Under the pieces are notes generated by a model. It saw nothing but the letters and a program-made list of their open reading frames with translations. It had not been told where the DNA came from and ran no database searches. Shown piece after piece: positions 32,244 through 41,537 of a stretch of DNA of 64,000 nt. How positions within the stretch are numbered: position 1 is the first letter of the stretch; each line of letters begins with the position of its first letter. The translations under genes were made by a program, and so were the position numbers. This DNA is from Flavobacteriales bacterium UBA7666 (GTDB taxonomy: Bacteria; Bacteroidota; Bacteroidia; Flavobacteriales_D; Crocinitomicaceae), in NCBI GenBank assembly GCA_002483265.1, contig DLHO01000004.1:124001-188000 (forward strand). The letters are read 5' to 3'.

Positions 32244-33020
32244 ATGGAAAAAGAACTAGAAGTAATCGATTATATATCAAATTGGTTGAAGCAATATGCT
32301 TTAAACGCGGGAGTAAACGGATTTATCGTAGGAATATCGGGAGGAGTAGATAGTGCGGTAACCTCTGCACTTTGTGCTAAGACAGGAATGAAAGTACTCG
32401 TATTGAATATGCCTATCCGTCAAACAAAATCTGAATTTGGAAGAGCAACGGAACACATCGACTGGTTGCAAACACATTTCCCAAATGTAGAAGCTCATAC
32501 CATCGATTTAACAGACGCTTTCCATCAACTCGAAAAAACATTTCCGCTAAATACAGTAGGAAATCACCTTGCAATGGCAAATTCCAGAGCAAGATTGAGA
32601 ATGACTACATTGTACGCTTTAGGTCAGACACATGGACTTTTGGTTACCGGAACAGGTAATAAAATTGAGGACTTTGGAGTTGGGTTCTTTACAAAATACG
32701 GAGACGGTGGGGTTGATCTTAGCCCAATTGCTGATTTAACCAAGACAGAAGTTTTTGAATTAGCTGGCGCCTTGAATATTGTTGAATCTATTTTGATTGC
32801 AAAACCTACAGATGGTTTGTGGGAAGATGGCCGTTCTGATGAAGATCAGATGGGAGCAACTTACCCGGAATTGGAATGGGCAATGGGTTTCAAAGGAAAT
32901 GAAGAGACATTGAATGCGCGACAAAAAGAAGTACTGACAATTTACCGTAAGCTGAATAAAGCAAATAAGCACAAAATGGAACCTATTCCAGTTTGTTTAC
33001 TTCCGGAGAACATCAAATGA
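32244..33020 (+). CDS. nadE: NAD+ synthase, ammonia-dependent
   Basis: A 258-residue enzyme that amidates deamido-NAD to NAD+. The PP-loop is GISGGVDSAVTSAL near residue 28. It lacks the N-terminal glutaminase domain, so it uses free ammonia. The KIEDFGVGFFTKYGDGG segment is the family signature around residue 140. ATG 32244 is chosen; the longer frame to 32136 runs back into the terminator and the upstream gene. The stop overlaps the M48 peptidase start (ATGA), so the two are coupled. Confidence 0.95.
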   Translation: MEKELEVIDYISNWLKQYALNAGVNGFIVGISGGVDSAVTSALCAKTGMKVLVLNMPIRQTKSEFGRATEHIDWLQTHFPNVEAHTIDLTDAFHQLEKTFPLNTVGNHLAMANSRARLRMTTLYALGQTHGLLVTGTGNKIEDFGVGFFTKYGDGGVDLSPIADLTKTEVFELAGALNIVESILIAKPTDGLWEDGRSDEDQMGATYPELEWAMGFKGNEETLNARQKEVLTIYRKLNKANKHKMEPIPVCLLPENIK

Positions 33021-35269
33021 TGGGGAGAGGAACAACTCTTTTTTTGTGCTCGCTGATTGTTTTCTTTCAGTCGGTGGGACAAAATGATTTTAATCACTAC
33101 AAACCACTGAGCAGTAAAGGCTCTGTTCCAAAAGATTTTTCTAATTCGACACTCACAAAAATTAAGCAGGATAACAGGGAAGACCTGAAATCATTAAACT
33201 TAAGAAAGAGAGAGTTTTTCGTTGAGCAAATCAATTATTCCATTGATGAGATTTTGCACTCAGGAAATGTAACTTTCGGAGATACAATCAGTAGTTACCT
33301 GCAACAGTTGGGTGACAGATTAATTGCCGGCGAAACCAACCTGAGAGGAAAACTTCGCTTTTATGTCTATAATTCTACCGAAGCTAATGCATTTTCCACC
33401 AGGCAGGGAATCGTATTTGTGACAACCGGATTAATCGCCCAATTAACCTCTGAAGCTCAGCTGGCTTTTGTACTGTCGCACGAAATTATCCATTATCAGG
33501 AACATCATGTGCTGGATCTCTTTGAATATGCAAGCCAAGAAAAATTTTATTCATACAATGAAAAAACACGTTTTCTAAGCAATTATTCACGGGAAAATGA
33601 ACTGGAAGCTGATCGTTTGGCAGTGAAAATGGTACATGATGCCGGTTACAAATCTGCTGAAATAAACAAGACCTTTGATGTACTGCTTTATTCGTATTTG
33701 CCATTTGAAGAAATGAAACTTGATAAAAGGTATTTCAATACCGATGAATTATACGTTCCTGAAATGTATTTCGAGTTCAAACGAAATGAAATCTCTGCAA
33801 AGTTTAAATACAACGACTACCTGATGTCTCATCCGAATTTGGCTAAGAGAAAAGAACAGGTTGTAGACCAGATTTCCAAATTTAAAGAATGGGAAAAGGA
33901 AGTGTTGTATGAAGATAGTCTTCAGTTTTTCTACATCCGTGATGTTTCGCGATTTGAATATGTTTTAAATAAAGTATATGCGGAAGAGCCTGTTGAAGCG
34001 CTTTATGCAATCTACATCTTGGAGAAAAAATATCCGGAATCCAGCTTTTTGAAAAGCTATAAGTCACAAGCTTGGTTGGATATCATGAAACTCACTATTA
34101 AAAAGGAGACCTTCTCATATACAAATTCGTCATTTAACCGAAAAAAACAACGGTACTACGAAGGACAAATCTCTATTTTGAATCAATTCATTACAGTTCT
34201 CCCGAAAACCGGAAAATTGGCGATGGGATTGCGCATTATTTACGATGCATATCACTCAGACACAACGAATTTAATTGCTAAGAAGTGCTATGAAACTGCA
34301 ATCCACTTAGTAGTTAAGAGTGATGATTTTGAAACGAGTAAGTTTTCGACAAAGAACTTCAGGGAAACACTTGCCTACCTAAAGGAATTAAAACAAGATA
34401 CTTCTTCCAAATCCAAATTACATGCAGTAGAATGGGATAAGTATGCTGTAATTGAAAACCAGTCGAAAGGAGTGACAGAGGATTTTGGAATTGATTCTAC
34501 AAAGTTTTTCATGTACGGAATTTCAGATATTATTCGGGACAGCAGCTTCTTAAAAAAGTTCAAACAATTTTCTGCAAAAAAGAGTATTCTTGACAAGAAT
34601 AAAGACGATTTTAACCTGATGACAGATGTGGAACAGGAGAATGTGGAATACTTCAAATACGATAATGAAGTTCATTTGAAGATGGATTCCATGCTTGTAT
34701 TTCAACCTGCCATTTTTGAAACCACCAAATCGAGTGAAATTGATGTATATAAAACCTTTAAAACGAGAGATCTGGTTTTTAAAGAGATTTATTCCAATGC
34801 CGAAGATTTGAACATGCATGTAAAAAGTTTGAGTCTGAAGGATTTGGAGACATTAAGTGCCGAAGATTGGAATGATTACTCGCTGCTTCAACGCAGTTTA
34901 ACGCGTGCCATTAGTGATTATGAAAATGATTATTTCGTATTGGACATACCAAATCTGAATCAGATCAATGCGAAGTTTAAGACAGAGAAATTATTGTTTT
35001 TAGAATACCAGCATGTATATGCTCCGGATTTGTATTTTGGAAATATTGCATTATTCACTGTGCTGCTACCTGTAGGATTGGTTTATTTCCCGATAGCCAT
35101 TCTTTCAGGACATTATTCCGATTGGCAATTCTATGTGCTGGATCTGAAAACCGGAGAATTGGTTTTAGACAGATCATACTATGTGAATGAGCCCGCTTCG
35201 AAGCATAGCATCGGTTCACGATTGAACGGCATGTTTCATCAATTAAAACAAGCAAAGAATGATTATTAG
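33017..35269 (+). CDS. M48 family metalloprotease with long C-terminal extension
   Basis: A 750-residue exported protein. A signal peptide covers residues 1-20. Residues 65-260 form an M48-type zinc protease: the zinc motif is VLSHEIIHYQEHH near residue 155, and the third ligand is the glutamate in ENELEADRLAVKM near 195. The remaining 480 residues have no recognised domain; they include a hydrophobic segment near residue 690 (GNIALFTVLLPVGLVYFPIAI), which could be a membrane anchor. The gene starts inside the nadE stop and overlaps the following barrel gene by 11 bases, so all three are coupled. The family processes or quality-controls outer membrane proteins (BepA/YcaL types). Confidence 0.8.
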   Translation: MMGRGTTLFLCSLIVFFQSVGQNDFNHYKPLSSKGSVPKDFSNSTLTKIKQDNREDLKSLNLRKREFFVEQINYSIDEILHSGNVTFGDTISSYLQQLGDRLIAGETNLRGKLRFYVYNSTEANAFSTRQGIVFVTTGLIAQLTSEAQLAFVLSHEIIHYQEHHVLDLFEYASQEKFYSYNEKTRFLSNYSRENELEADRLAVKMVHDAGYKSAEINKTFDVLLYSYLPFEEMKLDKRYFNTDELYVPEMYFEFKRNEISAKFKYNDYLMSHPNLAKRKEQVVDQISKFKEWEKEVLYEDSLQFFYIRDVSRFEYVLNKVYAEEPVEALYAIYILEKKYPESSFLKSYKSQAWLDIMKLTIKKETFSYTNSSFNRKKQRYYEGQISILNQFITVLPKTGKLAMGLRIIYDAYHSDTTNLIAKKCYETAIHLVVKSDDFETSKFSTKNFRETLAYLKELKQDTSSKSKLHAVEWDKYAVIENQSKGVTEDFGIDSTKFFMYGISDIIRDSSFLKKFKQFSAKKSILDKNKDDFNLMTDVEQENVEYFKYDNEVHLKMDSMLVFQPAIFETTKSSEIDVYKTFKTRDLVFKEIYSNAEDLNMHVKSLSLKDLETLSAEDWNDYSLLQRSLTRAISDYENDYFVLDIPNLNQINAKFKTEKLLFLEYQHVYAPDLYFGNIALFTVLLPVGLVYFPIAILSGHYSDWQFYVLDLKTGELVLDRSYYVNEPASKHSIGSRLNGMFHQLKQAKNDY

Positions 35270-36080
35270 AACGGTACTTCTTTTTTGCTTGGTATGCTGC
35301 GCTTCATTTTCGAAGGCTCAGGAAGTTGGGTATTATGGACACCGCATTTTTTTGGAGCTGGACGGACAAGGACAAATTCCGCTATTACAAAATATTTTTG
35401 GAGAGCGTAAAGGCTATGTTTCAAAGAATGAAACGCTGAATAGTTCCTATAACCTGCTTGATTTGGCTTATAGAGCAAGCTTGAACATCGCAATCACTGA
35501 ATCTGTGGGGTTCGGCCTCGAATTTTCACAACGTTTTTATAAAGTCAATTTGCAGTCAGTTGATGAGATCACGCGTAATTTTACAGATACGAGTGGAAAC
35601 ATGGTCATAGAGCATTTGCCTGCAAAAGTGGCTTATCTTCCAATTCGTGAAAGTGTTTTTATGCCTAAAGTCCTGATCTCATTGAACGATAGCCGCGTGC
35701 CTTGTGGCTTTGCAAGTGAAATTGGCATTGGCTACTCTCTGATTCAACTCCCAAACAGAAATCTGGAGTTCGAACTATTAGATCCACAGATTCCGGATCA
35801 GACTTCACAAGTAAAAGAAAAATTATTGGATTCGCGTGTAGAAGAATTTCGTGGATTGGTTTTTATGTATGGTTTTAGAATGAACTATCCGATTACGAAA
35901 CGCGTGTTGTTCCACATAGGTTTCCGCTATCAATATGCCATGCAATTCAGCAAAAAGAAATTCCGGCGAATGGGCGAATCCGAATATTGGTTTTCCGGAA
36001 GAGAATTGTGGTCGAAAGTAAATCTCAGAAGACAACTCGGAATTTTCAGCTTCGGAACAGGTCTTACGTTTACACTATAA
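35259..36080 (+). CDS. Outer membrane protein, partner of M48 protease
   Basis: A 273-residue protein with a signal peptide (cut after SKA-Q near 21). The mature part is strand-rich with alternating aromatics (FGLEFSQRFYKVNLQ, FHIGFRYQYAMQFSKKK) and ends in GTGLTFTL, consistent with a barrel. No family is recognised. The start overlaps the protease gene by 11 bases, which indicates coupled translation and a shared job, perhaps as a substrate or anchor for the protease extension. The start ATG at 35259 is the only close one. Confidence 0.75.
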   Translation: MIIRTVLLFCLVCCASFSKAQEVGYYGHRIFLELDGQGQIPLLQNIFGERKGYVSKNETLNSSYNLLDLAYRASLNIAITESVGFGLEFSQRFYKVNLQSVDEITRNFTDTSGNMVIEHLPAKVAYLPIRESVFMPKVLISLNDSRVPCGFASEIGIGYSLIQLPNRNLEFELLDPQIPDQTSQVKEKLLDSRVEEFRGLVFMYGFRMNYPITKRVLFHIGFRYQYAMQFSKKKFRRMGESEYWFSGRELWSKVNLRRQLGIFSFGTGLTFTL

Positions 36081-36133
36081 TTCCGGATTGGTTTTTAGGA
36101 GTCTATTTTTTATAATTTTTGTGTAATTCGCAA

Positions 36134-36457
36134 TTACTCCGCCTCTGGTGCAAGTCTCAAAACAATTCCGTCAATTTCCTCAGAAATGGGAATTTGACAC
36201 CCTAATCGACTATTGGATTTTACATAAAATGCCTGATCCAACATATCCAATTCCGCATCGCTTTGTTCCTCCAATGCAGTATCAGATTCCAGATAACATT
36301 GGCAAGTAGCACACATGGCCATTCCGCCACATTCACCCTTTACAGGAAGTTCGTAAGCCCTGCAAAGCTCCATGATATTCATGTTCATGTCTGTTGGTGC
36401 ACTTAATTCATGTGCCAACCCTTCTCTGTCAATAATCGTTACTGTAATATCAGCCAT
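36134..36457 (-). CDS. 2Fe-2S ferredoxin (adrenodoxin type)
   Basis: A 107-residue electron carrier of the vertebrate/Isc-type ferredoxin family. The cluster cysteines are in GECGGMAMCATCQC (Cys-x5-Cys-x2-Cys) near residues 39-48 and in the later RLGCQIPIS near 85. The fold begins ITVTIIDREG. A TACCTTTG -7 element lies at 36471-36478. It is divergent from the secreted protein gene at 36538. Possible partners are iron-sulfur assembly or a cytochrome P450; none is visible here. Confidence 0.93.
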   Translation of the reverse strand: MADITVTIIDREGLAHELSAPTDMNMNIMELCRAYELPVKGECGGMAMCATCQCYLESDTALEEQSDAELDMLDQAFYVKSNSRLGCQIPISEEIDGIVLRLAPEAE

Positions 36458-36470
36458 TGAGAATTTTTTG

Positions 36471-36478
36471 CAAAGGTA
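36471..36478 (-). promoter_or_regulatory. -7 element of ferredoxin gene
   Basis: TACCTTTG on the minus strand, 13 bases before ATG 36457. Confidence 0.7.
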
Positions 36479-36510
36479 CTAACTATTCCAAACGATGATT
36501 TCGAAAATGC

Positions 36511-36518
36511 TATATTTG
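36511..36518 (+). promoter_or_regulatory. -7 element of secreted protein gene at 36538
   Basis: TATATTTG, 19 bases before the ATG. Confidence 0.7.
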
Positions 36519-36537
36519 ATAAAATAAAATTCCCTTC

Positions 36538-37977
36538 ATGCGCCTGCTGATATCACTCTGTTTCATTCATTATTGTTTTACCTTTCTTGCTCAATCTAAT
36601 CCTTGGGTAGAAAACTCTGAATACTTCAAGGATAAAGCGCCGTATCAAATAGCTCCTTATCTTTTCGAAGACGGATCATTCCAATTAAGCGAAGGAAATT
36701 ATCGGTTTAAGTTTGATAAACAGGGAGTATTGAATCGTGAATTGATTCAGGAAATGGTGGAAGAAGCTGCTGCTGGTGATCAAAAGATGAGCGGATGCAC
36801 TGCTTTCGATATGAAAAATAATATTCGGTATACGCTTGCAGATAATATGATTCACATCGAATACTTATTTGCTGACAAGAAGAACGAATACAAGGCCATT
36901 CATCTGGAGAAGCAAGAGCATGTGGTTAAAAGCGTTTGGGATGAATATTCGAATAATTCCAATCATGTGGATGCCGGAATAATTACTTCAATAGAAGGGA
37001 AGATCATTCTTTACCAAACATATTATGCGATTTCAGCAAACACACATCCGGGTGTATTCAAACCAAAAGGAATCAACACGTATATGAGACTAAGTACTGT
37101 AAATCTGAAAGATTACACAGTTTCTTATGAATATTTATTGATCGATATCTTTAATCCGGCATATGGAAAGAAAAAGGAAGTGTTGGATCTGTTCGATTTT
37201 AAATGTATTGGGATAAACGCAAAGCAGGAATTGCTTTTCAGTATCAGCAAGACTTCATTTAAAGGCAGAAACGCTCCTCCGCTTTCATTAAGTGATTATA
37301 AAAGCGTGGATCAGTGCAAATCCGGAATCGATATCTGGTCTGTGAGTCTCGCTGATTACTCTCAAAAGAAAGTATATTCAACAATCATTGAGTCCAGTAA
37401 GAATGCTTCATCCGTTAGTTTGAATTTTGGAAATGATGGCTGGGTATTGAGTTGGACAGAAGCCCGGGAAGATTATTATACCCTTCATGCACGCAATTTT
37501 CAATTGGATAAGGATTATGACGTGAAAGAAACCATTATTCATTTTCCTGCTCAGGAATTAAAATTGACAAAACCTCAGACTCCCAATCTACGGATCTTTA
37601 AGGATTTAAAGGGAAGAGGATTGATTTGTACAACAGCTCCGAATTATCCTTCCATTTTCACAATGGATGAAAATTCCAAACTGACAGTATCGGACAATAG
37701 TGTGTTGAAATGGGATCTGAATAAGCATTATGTATTGTCGAATTCCGACATGTTATTTCTTCCCGCTTTGAAAGAACTTTCTGCAGAAGATATCACGTTC
37801 TTGTCTGATTTACCTAAATCGATTACACCTGCAGCGCCGCATACACGTATATTGAAATTGAGAAAGGTTGGGAATACCGTTATCGTATTACATATGGAAA
37901 CGCTGGACAAAGTATTGGAAAACGGATCGTTGAAAATCAAAGAACTCTTTCTGAAAACAGGACAAATTCAATTATAA
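36538..37977 (+). CDS. Secreted protein of unknown function, paralog of next gene
   Basis: A 479-residue protein with a signal peptide (residues 1-18). No family is recognised. It is rich in beta strands with charged loops and shows no type IX sorting domain. Shared patterns with the downstream protein (38206-39663), such as the initial 'DGS-x-Q' segment, a 'ExxxHFPxE/Q' segment past the centre and the 'LRKVGN-x-V' close to the C-terminus, indicate that the two are diverged tandem copies. A TATATTTG element lies at 36511-36518. The gene ends near a hairpin cluster at 37981. Confidence 0.75.
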   Translation: MRLLISLCFIHYCFTFLAQSNPWVENSEYFKDKAPYQIAPYLFEDGSFQLSEGNYRFKFDKQGVLNRELIQEMVEEAAAGDQKMSGCTAFDMKNNIRYTLADNMIHIEYLFADKKNEYKAIHLEKQEHVVKSVWDEYSNNSNHVDAGIITSIEGKIILYQTYYAISANTHPGVFKPKGINTYMRLSTVNLKDYTVSYEYLLIDIFNPAYGKKKEVLDLFDFKCIGINAKQELLFSISKTSFKGRNAPPLSLSDYKSVDQCKSGIDIWSVSLADYSQKKVYSTIIESSKNASSVSLNFGNDGWVLSWTEAREDYYTLHARNFQLDKDYDVKETIIHFPAQELKLTKPQTPNLRIFKDLKGRGLICTTAPNYPSIFTMDENSKLTVSDNSVLKWDLNKHYVLSNSDMLFLPALKELSAEDITFLSDLPKSITPAAPHTRILKLRKVGNTVIVLHMETLDKVLENGSLKIKELFLKTGQIQL

Positions 37978-37979
37978 GT

Positions 37980-38012
37980 AGGGTGTAGTCATCGTGAGAT
38001 GTACTACACCCT
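37980..38012 (+). terminator. Hairpin after the secreted protein gene at 36538
   Basis: GGGTGTAGT and ACTACACCC form a 9-bp stem with a 13-base loop, four bases after the stop, followed by TTATATATT rather than a pure T run. It is the first of three hairpins in this gap. Confidence 0.6.
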
Positions 38013-38180
38013 TATATATTGTCGTTCCTGTCTATCCCTGACTGTAACGTCAGGGGAAGGAGGATCGGAAAGCTCCCGTCCACCGTGGCGGAGGGAACTA
38101 TAAGTTATTTCAAAGATAAGAACATTCCGCTAGTTGTAAATTGATGCCTGAAAAATGGAAAGGTATTTCCATAATCTGTT

Positions 38181-38188
38181 TACTTTTG
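38181..38188 (+). promoter_or_regulatory. -7 element of secreted protein gene at 38206
   Basis: TACTTTTG, 17 bases before ATG 38206; it lies inside the longer possible frame. Confidence 0.7.
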
Positions 38189-38205
38189 TGGCAAACTTAA
38201 ATCAA

Positions 38206-39663
38206 ATGAAAAAATTAATCTTCACCATCTTATCCATTTTCGCCGTATTTCAATTGAAAGCACAGGAAAAAGTGATCGATGTACTCGACGTTTTCGGTGG
38301 TAAAATGGACGAGTTCGATATGATCTACATTTTAAATGACGGATCAGTTCAATTCATGAATTATAAAAAGGTCTATAAACTGGATCCGAATGGAAATAAA
38401 GTGGGTGAACCTGAAACTTTACCTCCCACAATATCCAAGTCTACAGCAATTACATCTGAGAAAATAGGTGGCTTTTTCTATAACAGAAATATACGCTATA
38501 ACCGTTTTGGCGAGAGTATCGAGTTTACATATATGAAATCTGATGGACAAAATGAGTACTACGATGTTCCATTGAGCCAGCTAAAGGGAGTGACAAGTTC
38601 AGGAACCTATCCCAAAGCGGTTGATGTTCATTCGACAAGCTCGGGAGTCGATATGATTGATGATAACAATGCCATTTATTATGCAAGTTATGTTTCCCGA
38701 TCAGATAAATCCCACCCGAAACAGAAATTTTCATCCGAAAACTTTTATACTTTTCTTCGAATTGTGAAAATCAATATCAAGGAGAAAAAAACAGAGGAGT
38801 TTTATACCTGTATTGATTTGATCCCTGAAACAAGGGATGTTTACAATGATGTAGAATTTACAGTACTTACAAGCGACGAAAATACAATGACACTGGGCGT
38901 GAGAAAATGTAAATCAGTATTGAACACCAGCGATGAAGGACGTGGTTATAATTTGAGAGAAGCTACTCAGGGTGTTTTTGAAATTTATACGCTGGATTTA
39001 AAATCATTGGAATTGAAAAAGATTCAGTCTGTCAATATTGGTGTACCTGAAGCTGCAGTAGCAATGAATTATGGTTATTACTCCAACGGTATTAAGCTCA
39101 ATTGGGTTGAAAAAATAGCAGGAACCGCGAATTATTCCTTACACAGGAAATCTTATCGATTAAATGAAGATGGATCTGAACTGGAAGAAAGCGCAGTTCA
39201 TTTTCCGGAAGAAATTGTTGCATTGATCAACCCCGTTCCGATGTATATAACTGATTACACGGATTTGAATAACAAGAAGTGGTCTTTCGTGCAAGGGAAT
39301 TTTGTGAAAACAAAAAGAGATAAGAATCCGGTTCCGATGATCGTAATGCTAGATGCTGAAGGGAATGTTGAATTGAAGAATGGACATCAGAAATATTCTG
39401 TGGGGAAGTTTGGTTTTTACGATAATGATCTTAAAAGAATGCGATATCTAACGCTTGAAAAGGATATTGCAGAGGAAGAATTGGATAATCTGGTAAAACC
39501 CATTTTAAACGAAACTAATATGAAGTATTTAATAAAAGATAATCGATTCGAGATCCGTAAAGTTGGCTCTGAGATTGTTTATGTGCATTGTGATTACAGG
39601 GGAGGAGGAGCAGGCTTCACTTCAAGATTATCTGACTTTAAAATGGTTATAGGTAAATTGTAA
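38206..39663 (+). CDS. Secreted protein of unknown function, paralog of preceding gene
   Basis: A 485-residue protein with a signal peptide (cut after LKA-Q near 19). Related in layout and in scattered segments to the protein at 36538-37977. No family is recognised. The frame is open to 38155, but a TACTTTTG -7 element at 38181-38188 lies inside that version, so ATG 38206 (MKKLIFTILSIFAVF) is chosen. The Gly-rich C-terminal loop RGGGAGFTSRLSD is its most distinctive part. A strong terminator follows at 39691. Confidence 0.78.
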   Translation: MKKLIFTILSIFAVFQLKAQEKVIDVLDVFGGKMDEFDMIYILNDGSVQFMNYKKVYKLDPNGNKVGEPETLPPTISKSTAITSEKIGGFFYNRNIRYNRFGESIEFTYMKSDGQNEYYDVPLSQLKGVTSSGTYPKAVDVHSTSSGVDMIDDNNAIYYASYVSRSDKSHPKQKFSSENFYTFLRIVKINIKEKKTEEFYTCIDLIPETRDVYNDVEFTVLTSDENTMTLGVRKCKSVLNTSDEGRGYNLREATQGVFEIYTLDLKSLELKKIQSVNIGVPEAAVAMNYGYYSNGIKLNWVEKIAGTANYSLHRKSYRLNEDGSELEESAVHFPEEIVALINPVPMYITDYTDLNNKKWSFVQGNFVKTKRDKNPVPMIVMLDAEGNVELKNGHQKYSVGKFGFYDNDLKRMRYLTLEKDIAEEELDNLVKPILNETNMKYLIKDNRFEIRKVGSEIVYVHCDYRGGGAGFTSRLSDFKMVIGKL

Positions 39664-39690
39664 TAAGAAGTATTTGTAGTTTTTACAAAC

Positions 39691-39722
39691 AAAAAGCGCG
39701 GTGAATTTCACCGCGCTTTTTT
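39691..39722. terminator. Terminator between secreted protein gene and groL
   Basis: AAAAAGCGCGGTGAA and TTCACCGCGCTTTTT form a 15-bp perfect stem with A and T flanks. It lies between converging genes and probably serves both. Confidence 0.93.
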
Positions 39723-39779
39723 AATATTAAATAATCGATCCGCTTGGATTCCATAAAGGTAACCGGGTGGGGTCGAGGT

Positions 39780-41411
39780 TTACATCATTCCCGGCATTCC
39801 ACCTGGCATTCCATGTGAATGAGCACCTTCAACTTCCGGCTCATCTGCAATGACACATTCTGTAGTCAATAACATAGCCGCAATAGAAGCCGCATTTTCG
39901 ATTGCAATACGCGTTACTTTCGTTGGATCGATAACACCTGCTTCGTATAAGTTTTGGTATTGATCCGTACGGGCATTGTATCCGAAGTCACCTTTTCCTT
40001 CACGTACTTTCTGAACAACTACTGCACCTTCACCACCAGCATTGGCAATGATTTGACGTAATGGTTCTTCAATAGCACGTTTTACAATTGCGATACCTGT
40101 AGTTTCGTCATCGTTAATTCCTGTTAGCGTTTCTAATGCATCCATTGCACGAATCAAAGCAACACCACCACCAGGAACAATTCCTTCTTCCACAGCAGCT
40201 CTTGTTGCAGCTAATGCATCATCAACGCGGTCTTTCTTCTCTTTCATTTCAACTTCCGTAGGAGCTCCAATGTAAAGAACAGCAACACCACCAGCCAATT
40301 TCGCTAAACGCTCTTGCAGTTTCTCACGATCGTAATCCGAAGTGGTAGATTCCATTTGTGCTTTAATTTGACCAATTCGAGCTTGAATATCCTCTTTTTG
40401 ACCAGCACCGTTGATAATCGTTGTATTGTCTTTGTCGATTTCTACTTTTTCAGCAGTTCCCAACATGTCTAATGTTGCGTTCTCCAATGTCAAACCACGC
40501 TCTTCAGTAATTACTTGTCCACCTGTCAAAATAGCGATGTCTTCCAACATGGCTTTTCTGCGGTCACCAAATCCTGGAGCTTTAACAGCTGCGATTTTCA
40601 ATGATCCGCGTAAACGGTTTACTACCAATGTTGTCAATGCTTCACCATCTACATCTTCTGCAATGATGATCAATGATTTCCCGTTTTGAACTACCGGCTC
40701 CAAAATTGGAAGCAATTCTTTCATGTTGCTGATCTTCTTGTCGTAGATCAGGATCAAAGGATGTTCCATTTCAGCAATCATCTTATCCGTGTTTGTCACA
40801 AAATAAGGAGATAAATAACCACGGTCGAATTGCATTCCTTCTACTGTTTTTACATCAGTTTCCGTTCCTTTTGCTTCTTCAACAGTAATTACACCGTCGT
40901 TGCCAACTACTTTCATCGCCTCAGCAATCAACGAACCGATTGTGTCGTCATTGTTAGCTGAAATGGTAGCAATTTGTTTAATCTTATCGTTGTCAGAACC
41001 AACTTCTTTCGACATCTTTTTCAAATCTGCTACTACAGAAAGAACCGCTTTGTCAATTCCTCGTTTCAAGTCCATTGGATTTGCACCGGCAGCAACGTTT
41101 TTCAATCCTGCAGTGATAATTGCCTGAGCTAATACGGTTGCTGTTGTTGTTCCGTCTCCTGCAATGTCTGCTGTTTTTGAAGCTACTTCTTTCACCATCT
41201 GAGCACCCATGTTTTCAATTGGGTCAGCCAGTTCAATTTCTTTAGCAACAGAAACACCATCTTTAGTAACTTGTGGAGCTCCGAATTTCTTTCCGATTAC
41301 AACGTTTCGTCCTTTTGGACCAAGAGTTACTTTCACTGCATTTGCTAATGCATCAACTCCTCTTTTAAGCTTTTCACGAGCTTCTACATCAAAATAAATT
41401 TGTTTTGCCAT
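39780..41411 (-). CDS. groL: Chaperonin GroEL (Hsp60)
   Basis: A 543-residue chaperonin subunit; fourteen copies form the double ring that folds proteins with GroES. The ATP site DGTTTATVLAQAI (near residue 86), the VTLGPKGRNVVI start and the Gly/Met-rich tail (HGMPGGMPGMM) are standard. It follows groS after 126 bases on the same strand, with a short word repeat in the gap. Long frames on the opposite strand are shadows. Confidence 0.98.
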   Translation of the reverse strand: MAKQIYFDVEAREKLKRGVDALANAVKVTLGPKGRNVVIGKKFGAPQVTKDGVSVAKEIELADPIENMGAQMVKEVASKTADIAGDGTTTATVLAQAIITAGLKNVAAGANPMDLKRGIDKAVLSVVADLKKMSKEVGSDNDKIKQIATISANNDDTIGSLIAEAMKVVGNDGVITVEEAKGTETDVKTVEGMQFDRGYLSPYFVTNTDKMIAEMEHPLILIYDKKISNMKELLPILEPVVQNGKSLIIIAEDVDGEALTTLVVNRLRGSLKIAAVKAPGFGDRRKAMLEDIAILTGGQVITEERGLTLENATLDMLGTAEKVEIDKDNTTIINGAGQKEDIQARIGQIKAQMESTTSDYDREKLQERLAKLAGGVAVLYIGAPTEVEMKEKKDRVDDALAATRAAVEEGIVPGGGVALIRAMDALETLTGINDDETTGIAIVKRAIEEPLRQIIANAGGEGAVVVQKVREGKGDFGYNARTDQYQNLYEAGVIDPTKVTRIAIENAASIAAMLLTTECVIADEPEVEGAHSHGMPGGMPGMM

Positions 41412-41537
41412 TTTTTCTTATTTCTTAATGATTTAATTCACTTTACTTAGGATATTCAATAGTTCAAATCTCGGTTACTCACTATTGCCTAATCTCTATT
41501 GGCTAGTGCCTGATTAGTTTTGAACTCTTTGAACAGT

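Noticed and set aside
37978..38205. Hairpin cluster considered as a tRNA gene
   Set aside because: No acceptor stem or T-loop pattern and no CCA end that fits a cloverleaf.
40411..41397. Open frames of 62-92 codons on the plus strand inside groL
   Set aside because: They lie opposite a highly conserved gene, have no family features, and result from its codon use.
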